Shown here one piece after another: positions 54,987-61,746 of a stretch of 64,000 nucleotides of DNA. The stretch spans positions 1-64,000 of the forward strand of contig JABSRA010000014.1 of NCBI GenBank assembly GCA_013215445.1, in the 5' to 3' direction. Numbering within the stretch: the stretch's first letter is position 1; every line of letters starts with the position of its first letter. This DNA comes from Oceanospirillaceae bacterium (GTDB taxonomy: Bacteria; Pseudomonadota; Gammaproteobacteria; Pseudomonadales; Balneatricaceae). Under the pieces are notes generated by a model, which had not been told where the DNA came from, did no database searches, and worked only from the letters and a program-made list of their open reading frames with translations. A program made the position numbers and the translations under genes.

Positions 54987-55742
54987 TTGCAGCATTTTCT
55001 TATCTATAGTATTTTGGCTCTGCTGGTGTTTACGCCATCATTAAAAGCGCAGACACTGGATGTGGCTTTTGGTCAACAGCGTCCACCCTTTGTCTTTAAG
55101 GCTGATGGACAGTGGCTGGGCATAGAAGTAGATATTGTGAAAAATATCTTAGGGACTTTGGGGCACAGCATTAAGCGTGAACTACATGTCTCTAATAGAC
55201 GTTTAATAGTGGCTATTTCCAAGATGAATTTTGACGTGGCGGTGAGTGTTAAGGAAAAAGATGATAGTGCTTTTTATTCTGATATCTACATTGAGTTTAA
55301 AAACTATGCAATCTCTAGAAAAGCAGACCACTTGGTGATTAATGATGTCTATGATCTGGCTAATTACGACGTGATCGCCTGGCAAAATGCGGTGCAACAT
55401 TTAGGCCCTGAATATAAAAACATCTTTAGTTCGGATAAGTTAAATGCGAGTAGGGGTAATTACCGAGAATACACTGATCAAGTGAAGCAAAATATGTTGT
55501 TTTGGCATGGTCGCGCAGAAGTTATTCTGGTCGATAAATATATTTTTCTGTGGAATAAAAGGCAGCTTTCGAAACAATACAATACTGATATTGAGCTGCT
55601 CTACCACGATATTTTCCCGCAGACCTCGCGCTATCAAGTGGCTTTTAAACAGGAGAGTATACGCGACGAATTTAATCGGGTATTACAGCACCTGCGTGAA
55701 ACGGGGGAGTATCAGCATATTATTAATCGCTACCTCAAATAA
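54987..55742 (+). CDS. Periplasmic solute-binding (SBP_bac_3-type) protein
   Basis: A 251-residue protein with a TTG start (AGGGGAAG upstream) and a signal peptide (cleavage after about residue 21, LKAQ). The mature chain begins LDVAFGQQRPPFVFKADGQW and contains GIEVDIVKNIL, typical of family-3 binding proteins. No transporter genes are near. It is a paralogue of the protein at 26745-27506 (both with a QNA-x-x-LG-x-x-Y block). Confidence 0.8.
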   Translation: MQHFLIYSILALLVFTPSLKAQTLDVAFGQQRPPFVFKADGQWLGIEVDIVKNILGTLGHSIKRELHVSNRRLIVAISKMNFDVAVSVKEKDDSAFYSDIYIEFKNYAISRKADHLVINDVYDLANYDVIAWQNAVQHLGPEYKNIFSSDKLNASRGNYREYTDQVKQNMLFWHGRAEVILVDKYIFLWNKRQLSKQYNTDIELLYHDIFPQTSRYQVAFKQESIRDEFNRVLQHLRETGEYQHIINRYLK

Positions 55743-55926
55743 TAGACTCTGGTCTCTGTGCCGTTTCTCTCAAACCTATGTTGACAATCGCTCTGCGCAA
55801 GCTTTTTCTGAAAATAGAAAACTAGAAAAACTTCTGATCATCCATTAAAATGATTACCGAAGATGCAACAAATTTCTTTTGCGCCCAACTGGCGAATCTA
55901 AAATTAACAATGGAGGTTGAGGTAAC

Positions 55927-56418
55927 ATGATAGATGATTTATATGCGGCGCAATTCACCGTCAGGGGAGAAACTCAGAGTTTACAGCAGTGGCGTACTCA
56001 GCCAATATTAGTGATTAATACCGCCACCCAATGTGGCTTTACTCCCCAATTTGCAGGACTGGAAGCACTGCATAAGAAATATGCTGAGCAGGGCTTAAAA
56101 GTGCTAGGTTTTCCCTGTAATCAGTTTAACAATCAAGAGCCAGAATCTGACCAAAATATGGCTGAGGTCTGTCTGCTCAGTCACGGGGTCAGCTTTGATC
56201 TCACTCACAAAGTGGCGGTTAAAGGTGAAAATATACATGCTGTGTTTAAGGCGCTTACCCAACTAGCACCTGGAATCATGGGCTCTAAGGGCATTAAGTG
56301 GAATTTTACCAAGTTTTTGATTAGCCCCGATGGCACCAGTATCGAACGTTTTGGCTCGACCACCAAGCCCGAGGCTATTGAGCCAAAAATTATTGCGCTG
56401 TTAAAAACCATAAATTAA
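55927..56418 (+). CDS. Glutathione peroxidase family protein
   Basis: A 163-residue thiol peroxidase. The peroxidatic Cys lies in NTATQCGFTPQ (about residue 37), with Gln in FPCNQFNNQEP and Trp in IKWNFTKF, which match the glutathione peroxidase tetrad. It uses Cys rather than selenocysteine. It protects against hydroperoxides. GGAGG lies before the ATG. Confidence 0.93.
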   Translation: MIDDLYAAQFTVRGETQSLQQWRTQPILVINTATQCGFTPQFAGLEALHKKYAEQGLKVLGFPCNQFNNQEPESDQNMAEVCLLSHGVSFDLTHKVAVKGENIHAVFKALTQLAPGIMGSKGIKWNFTKFLISPDGTSIERFGSTTKPEAIEPKIIALLKTIN

Positions 56419-56713
56419 GCCGTAGCGGTAGAATTACCTCGGTAATTAATTATCATTAAGATTGTCAGCTTACCATTATTATTATCCTCCTTATGAAAAT
56501 TCTCAAACCTAGTGCCAGCTGCTTGTAGGCGGTTGGTATTGCAAAAAAATGAGTTAATATCAGATTCTTAACAGCTTATTGAGAGGCTTGGCTCTATTCT
56601 AGCCGAGCTATTAGCTGAACTTTTGTGTTCAACGCGGCGATGCACTCAGGCACCCATAGCGGGTGTTAAACGCCCTTTGAATATGCTGGTTTCAGTATGA
56701 ATTAGGAATTTAT
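56419..56713. other. Intergenic region
   Basis: About 295 bases between the peroxidase and the di-heme oxidoreductase genes. I see no gene. AGGAA, seven bases before 56714, is the next ribosome site. Confidence 0.4.
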
Positions 56714-58123
56714 ATGTCTGCTCTAAAAATAATAACACTGCTATTAGGCACCGTTTCTCTGACTGCAATTGCCGCCACGCCAGATGATTTAATTGGCGAT
56801 GAACGTGCGGTGAAACAGCATATCGCGCAAGCTGAACTGCAAAACTTTAGTGCGAAAGAGATCATTGCCCACGGCAAAATGCTGTTCAACGCTAAGTTTA
56901 CGGCCCTCGATGGGGCGGGGCGACCCGCGGCAACCTCCTCAGAAATACCGGTCAAGAAAGACCCGGGCATCTCGCTGGCAATGTTTAGAACCGCCGGACC
57001 TGATTCCAACGCCTGCGCGGGCTGTCATAATCAGCCGGGGTCAGGTGGCGCAGGGGAGTTTGTGGTGAATGTGTTCGCCGCATCCGGCGTGACTAATGTC
57101 GATTTTGATACGCTTGAACCGCAATTTTCCAACGAGCGAGGTACTCCACACTTACACGGCAGTGGTTTAGTGGAGTTATTGGCGCGCGAAATGAGTGCAC
57201 AGTTGCAGGCGATTCGCTCAAAGGCGGTGGAGCAGGCCCGTACCTCCAAGGCGTCGGTGCAGGTTAGATTAACGGCAAAAGGCATAGACTTTGGCGAGTT
57301 GAGCATTGGCGCAGACGGTTTTATCGATATTTCCAAGATAGACGGTGTCGATCACGATTTGATCGTCAGGCCATTCAGCCAGAAGGGGGTGTTTACCTCA
57401 CTGCGTCAATTTACCATCAACGCGATGAACGCCCACCACGGTATACAGAGCGATGAGCGCTGGGGAACCCAGTGGACTAATAGTGATGATTTTGATGAAG
57501 ATGGTTACCAACATGAAATCAGCAGTGGCGACTTAACCGCCATCTCTATCTATCAGGCCAGTATCCAAACCCCGGTACAACAGCTCTCGCAAAATAAGGT
57601 ACTAAAACAGGCGGCAATTGAAGGCGAGCAGTTGTTCAATGACGCTGATTGTAGCGGCTGTCACACCCAATATTTACCGCTTAAATCGCTGCTGTTCTCA
57701 GAGCCTGGCCCCTATAATGCGGCCGGCAATTTGCGCCCCAGTGATGGTCAGCCCAGTTATCAGTATCCGATTAGCGCAGAGGGTTTGAGTCAAGATGCCC
57801 AGGGCAACTGGCTGATACCGATTTTTTCTGATTTAAAGCGCCATGTGATTGCCGACAGTGATAAGCCGCATTTCGCTAACGAGCGTCTATCGCAGCGCTT
57901 CATTGCCATTGATGAGTTTATGAGTGCCAAGCTCTGGGGAGTGGGTAGTACCGCCCCCTTTGGCCATCGCGGTGATGTCTCCACCTTGATGGAAGTCATT
58001 TTACATCACGGTGGAGAGGCGAGTGCCTCGCGTTTGAAGTTCGAGGCGATGACTGATTTAGAGCGGCGAAAAATTGTCGAGTTTCTTAAATCGCTGCAGT
58101 TGACTTTAGCGGAGGTTAAATAA
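56714..58123 (+). CDS. Di-heme oxidoreductase (DHOR) family protein
   Basis: A 469-residue exported protein: signal peptide (cleavage after IAA), then two c-type heme sites, CAGCH at residues 101-105 and CSGCH at about 313-317. The chain resembles the DHOR thiol-oxidoreductase/di-heme peroxidase-like family. It should act in the periplasm. The next gene starts on its last base (TAATG), so the two are translationally coupled; the partner is a CRTAC1-type repeat protein. Confidence 0.85.
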   Translation: MSALKIITLLLGTVSLTAIAATPDDLIGDERAVKQHIAQAELQNFSAKEIIAHGKMLFNAKFTALDGAGRPAATSSEIPVKKDPGISLAMFRTAGPDSNACAGCHNQPGSGGAGEFVVNVFAASGVTNVDFDTLEPQFSNERGTPHLHGSGLVELLAREMSAQLQAIRSKAVEQARTSKASVQVRLTAKGIDFGELSIGADGFIDISKIDGVDHDLIVRPFSQKGVFTSLRQFTINAMNAHHGIQSDERWGTQWTNSDDFDEDGYQHEISSGDLTAISIYQASIQTPVQQLSQNKVLKQAAIEGEQLFNDADCSGCHTQYLPLKSLLFSEPGPYNAAGNLRPSDGQPSYQYPISAEGLSQDAQGNWLIPIFSDLKRHVIADSDKPHFANERLSQRFIAIDEFMSAKLWGVGSTAPFGHRGDVSTLMEVILHHGGEASASRLKFEAMTDLERRKIVEFLKSLQLTLAEVK

Positions 58124-59754
58124 TGAATCGTCTTAAAAAATTGCTGTTAATGAGTGCTCTATTAACGGTGACCAGTTATGCGCTGGCAATTGAGTCGCCA
58201 CAGATGCGCGAAGAGACCGCAACTTCTGGTATTAGCCACCAATACACGGGTGGCTGGGAGTATTTTGTCGGTGGCGGGGTGGCCGCTTTTGATTGTAATG
58301 ATGATCAATATCCAGAACTGTATTTTGCCGGTGGGGCCAGTTCTGCAGCGCTCTACATCAACCAATCGGCACTGGGGCAGCCGCTCAAATTTAGTAAAAA
58401 AAGCAACTCTAATTTAGCCTTGGATGCCGTGACAGGTGCCTATCCTCTAGATATCGATAACGATGGTATTTTAGATCTGGTAGTACTGCGCCTTGGCGAA
58501 AATATGTTATTCAAAGGCACCGGCAATTGTCAGTTCGAAAATGCTAATAAAGAATGGGGATTTGACGGCGGTAATGCCTGGACCACAGCTTTCGCCGCCA
58601 CCTGGGAGGGGAAGAGCACTAAGCCCAGTCTAGCCTTTGGCAACTATGTCGATCGCTCGCAGGCGGGTTCACCGTTTGGTACTTGTCACGATACGGATTT
58701 TTATCGACCCAATGAGCGGGGGCAATACTCACAGAATACGCCCTTGACCCCCGGTTATTGTGCGCTGTCGTTACTGTTCACCGATTGGAATCGCTCGGGT
58801 CAGCCCAGTTTAAAAATTGCCAACGATCGTCAGTACTATCGGGGTGAGGGTCAAGAGCAACTGTGGAAAATTCCACAGGGCAAACCACCAGTGCGCTACA
58901 CAGTGGAAGAGGGTTGGCATCGTCAGCGGATTTGGGGCATGGGCATCGCGGCGGCGGATTTAACCGGCGATGGCAAGCCCGATTATTACATCACCAGCAT
59001 GGCCGATAATAAGCTCAGCACGCTGGCCTCTCAAGACGGCAGTGCGCGCTTTAAAGATATTGCCCGCGTCAGCGGGGTGACAGCCCACCGACCTTTTACC
59101 GGTAATGCGGTGCTGCCATCGACCGGCTGGCACGCCCAGTTTGATGATGTTAATAACGATAGTTTTATCGATCTCTACGTGGTCAAAGGTAACGTCGAGG
59201 CGATGTCGGACTTTGCCACCTTAGACCCTAACAATTTATTTTTAGGCACGCCTGAAGGCAAGTTTATCGAGTCTGCCGAGCGCTCAGATATGTTGAGTTT
59301 TCACCGCGGTCGCGGTGGCAGTTTAGTCGATCTCAACTTAGATGGGCTGTTGGATGTGGTGGTGGTCAATCGCAAACAAGACAGCCAAATATGGCGCAAT
59401 TTGGGGGCGGGATCCGCTGATAAAAGTGCCGCGATGGGCAACTGGCTGGCACTTAAAATTGTCCAGTCTGGGAGTAACCGCAATGCCATAGGCGCCTTTA
59501 TTGAAGTGCGGGTCGCCGATCGAACTCAGAGCCGTGAGGTCACTGTGGGGGGTGGGCACGCCGGCGATAAAGCTCACTGGCATCACTTCGGCATCGGGGT
59601 GGCAGAGCGCGCCGTGGCACGGGTGCAATGGCCAGATGGAGAGTGGAGCCCCTGGATTAGATTGTTTGCCAATCAACACGCGCGTATCAGCCGCGATAAG
59701 TCGACGGCCGATACTTGGTTACCCTTTGCCAGTGCGAAAGGGTTGACTCAATAA
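58123..59754 (+). CDS. CRTAC1/UnbV (ASPIC) FG-GAP repeat protein
   Basis: A 543-residue exported protein with a signal peptide (cleavage after ALA). At least five calcium-binding FG-GAP-like loops occur (FDCNDDQYPELYF, LDIDNDGILDLVV, AADLTGDGKPDYYI, FDDVNNDSFIDLYV, VDLNLDGLLDVVVV), giving a beta-propeller. The C-terminal ASPIC/UnbV segment has EVRVADRTQSREVTVGGGH and HHFGIGV. Function is unknown; it is usually found next to di-heme oxidoreductases. A degraded copy of its last part lies downstream. Confidence 0.87.
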   Translation: MNRLKKLLLMSALLTVTSYALAIESPQMREETATSGISHQYTGGWEYFVGGGVAAFDCNDDQYPELYFAGGASSAALYINQSALGQPLKFSKKSNSNLALDAVTGAYPLDIDNDGILDLVVLRLGENMLFKGTGNCQFENANKEWGFDGGNAWTTAFAATWEGKSTKPSLAFGNYVDRSQAGSPFGTCHDTDFYRPNERGQYSQNTPLTPGYCALSLLFTDWNRSGQPSLKIANDRQYYRGEGQEQLWKIPQGKPPVRYTVEEGWHRQRIWGMGIAAADLTGDGKPDYYITSMADNKLSTLASQDGSARFKDIARVSGVTAHRPFTGNAVLPSTGWHAQFDDVNNDSFIDLYVVKGNVEAMSDFATLDPNNLFLGTPEGKFIESAERSDMLSFHRGRGGSLVDLNLDGLLDVVVVNRKQDSQIWRNLGAGSADKSAAMGNWLALKIVQSGSNRNAIGAFIEVRVADRTQSREVTVGGGHAGDKAHWHHFGIGVAERAVARVQWPDGEWSPWIRLFANQHARISRDKSTADTWLPFASAKGLTQ

Positions 59755-59763
59755 ACTCGAATT

Positions 59764-59796
59764 CGCTAAATATAATGGTCGCCTATATATTTAGCG
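59764..59796. repeat. Perfect 11-base inverted repeat after the CRTAC1 gene
   Basis: CGCTAAATATA (59764-59774) pairs with TATATTTAGCG (59786-59796) around an 11-base loop. It sits nine bases after the stop and directly abuts the duplicated 3' fragment, suggesting a role in transcript ending or in creating the duplication. Confidence 0.7.
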
Positions 59797-59863
59797 AGTG
59801 GAGCCCTTGGAGCAGGTTGTTTGCCAATCAGCAGGCGCGTATCAGTCGCCCTTTGCCAGTGCG
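59796..59863 (+). pseudogene. Partial duplicate of the CRTAC1 gene 3' end
   Basis: GAGTGGAGCCCTTGG, then TTGTTTGCCAATCAGCAGGC, then CGTATCAGTCG and CCCTTTGCCAGTGCG closely match 59641-59739, with an internal deletion of about 27 bases. It encodes nothing by itself. A remnant of a second paralogous copy or of a tandem duplication. Confidence 0.85.
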
Positions 59864-59871
59864 CTTAATAA

Positions 59872-60711
59872 TTAGCAGTTTAGGCTTGATTGTGAGCGCT
59901 GCAGGCCTTCATCGACTAACAGCCCGATAATTTTGCTCAGGTCATGGGGAGTTTTGTAGGGTATAAAGGCGTTTTGCAGTGCGAGTGACTTTAAACTCTG
60001 CTGGGTTTCCAATAGCCTTTGCTGCACTTGGCTGTGACTGTATTGCTCCCCGGTGGCGTAAAATATCTGTTGCGGGTTGACGCGTTTTCTAACTAACGCA
60101 GCATGGATTTTTTTATCACAATGGCACTTGGCCTCTGTGCTGACTAAACCGCAATTACTTTGGGTAAAGGCTAGTACTTTTACTTTTGCGCGTGATAGCT
60201 GCTGGCGAAAAGTATTTTTGCTAATCCCCAGTAATTCGCTCGCCTCTGATTGAGTAAACTCTAGGATGTAACCGAGTATGTAAGCCATTCGCTGCGGTGG
60301 TTTTAAACACAATAACATGGCCATCGTGCAGGATATGCGTAATTCGTTAAGTAATACCAGGTAATCTGATCGCCGCTTTAGTTCTCCGGCATCTTGCAAA
60401 TCACTTTCCATATCTTGTTTGAACATCGCAAAATTTAGCCCGGCGCGACTGTATTTACTGCGTTGTTCTGAAATCAAATAGTTGCTGGCTAATCGATATA
60501 CCCATGAGCTAAATTGGCTCTCAAAGCGAAACGAGGCCAAATTGGTGATGATTTTAATTAGAATCTCTTGCGAGGCGTCGCGAGCGTCATCAGGATCGAC
60601 CAGCATTCGCAACGCTAAATAGTAGACTTTATCTTGAATGGAAGAAATTACCTTTTCAAGGGCGCTTTTATTACCTGCTATCGCCAGTTTAATTTGTACT
60701 TCAATGTTCAT
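59872..60711 (-). CDS. ECF-type RNA polymerase sigma factor with cysteine-bearing C-terminal extension
   Basis: A 279-residue sigma factor. Region 2 (residues 20-85, LALRMLVDPDDARDASQEIL and FESQFSSWVYRLASNYLI) and region 4 (about 130-180, FTQSEASELLGISKNTFRQQLSRAK) are clear. A C-terminal extension from about residue 183 carries Cys187, Cys196 and Cys198, perhaps a metal or redox sensor. An anti-sigma factor was not seen. It lies downstream of a secreted SnoaL-like gene on the same strand (108-base gap), so the pair may form one unit. Confidence 0.85.
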   Translation of the reverse strand: MNIEVQIKLAIAGNKSALEKVISSIQDKVYYLALRMLVDPDDARDASQEILIKIITNLASFRFESQFSSWVYRLASNYLISEQRSKYSRAGLNFAMFKQDMESDLQDAGELKRRSDYLVLLNELRISCTMAMLLCLKPPQRMAYILGYILEFTQSEASELLGISKNTFRQQLSRAKVKVLAFTQSNCGLVSTEAKCHCDKKIHAALVRKRVNPQQIFYATGEQYSHSQVQQRLLETQQSLKSLALQNAFIPYKTPHDLSKIIGLLVDEGLQRSQSSLNC

Positions 60712-60819
60712 TGTCTAATCCTGAATATTCCTAGAACAGTATGGGCATTGGCGAGCATCCGATCAAGCCCAATATTTTTGGGCCTAATCGTCTGCTCCTG
60801 CCTTAGGCTAGAAGGTTGG

Positions 60820-61293
60820 TTATTGGGTCAGTCGCTCACCGTGAGGATTGTCTAAGACCAGCAACCATGTTCCGTTGTTTTGTTTGCGCAGTACCGAAAC
60901 GGAGAGGCCGCTCTGTTCTATCACGCTACCATCGGGGGCAGTGCCTTTCATGACCCAGGGGGCAATGTGCAGGGCTAAGTCATTGGCGATATAAACTTCG
61001 TGACCACTGTAATCAAACTTCGGGTTTAGCTGAAAGAAACCCTCAAACATTTTTTTGAATTCAGTCGGGTTTGAAACTTGTTTTGCCGGTTCGAACATTA
61101 CCGCCGCACCTTTTTCATAGCTGGCGAGTACACCCTGGATATCGCTATTGTGAAAAGCGCTGGTCATAGTTTTTATACGTTCAATGATAGTATTCTGTTC
61201 ATTCGTCATGTTTTTTACCTCTAGATTAGTCGCCAGTGAGACATTGATTAGCGAAACATAAAGAAGAAGGGTGCTACCAAGTACTCTGATCAT
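60820..61293 (-). CDS. Exported SnoaL/DUF4440-like protein
   Basis: A 157-residue protein with a signal peptide (cleavage near residue 21, LATN). Start ATG 61293 with AAGGAGAA upstream; an earlier start is unlikely. The mature part (IERIKTMTSAFHNSDIQGVL, then YEKGAAVMFEP, then VSVLRKQNNGTWLLVLDNPH) has the NTF2-like cone pattern of the SnoaL/DUF4440 superfamily. It precedes the ECF sigma gene on the same strand and may be co-transcribed with it. Confidence 0.75.
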   Translation of the reverse strand: MIRVLGSTLLLYVSLINVSLATNLEVKNMTNEQNTIIERIKTMTSAFHNSDIQGVLASYEKGAAVMFEPAKQVSNPTEFKKMFEGFFQLNPKFDYSGHEVYIANDLALHIAPWVMKGTAPDGSVIEQSGLSVSVLRKQNNGTWLLVLDNPHGERLTQ

Positions 61294-61746
61294 TATTTTC
61301 TCCTTAGATACTGAAACATTCAGTACATAACTATTTAGACGCGAGCATGACAGCGGGTGTGACAAAAAAAAGAAAATAAAATTAGTAGGTTTTTTGATTA
61401 TAGGATTATCCGGTTATATCGGCATCGAAAATAAGCGGGCGAATGGTCGAGATTGAAAGGATAATCACGACAATTATCTAGCTGTGGTAATTGCAGCTGA
61501 CAGTGATTAGTGGTTTATTTCAGAGGTTGCAGTAGGCTTTCTTTTCTGGATGGAACCTACCTAAAAATGATCAGATCGAAGCGGTTTTAAGGCGGTGTTA
61601 ACAAGCGAAGATATGATGCGCTCCCGGGAAGTGAGAGAGGCCCCGTACTATCATCGTCGATCGCATTAAGCAGGGGCCTGCTACAGATAAAGAGGTGAGC
61701 GCCGAGCTCACCATTAACAAAAAAACAACGGTTTAAGGCTGAATTG
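61294..61746. other. Intergenic region between putA and the SnoaL-like gene
   Basis: About 450 bases, no supported gene. It contains the putA-side hairpin at 61687-61712 and the promoter of the SnoaL-ECF unit. Confidence 0.5.
61687..61712 (-). terminator. Likely terminator after putA
   Basis: GGTGAGC (61694-61700) and GCTCACC (61706-61712) form a seven-base stem around GCCGA. On the minus strand it is followed by TCTTTATCT. It lies 35 bases beyond the putA stop codon. Confidence 0.55.
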
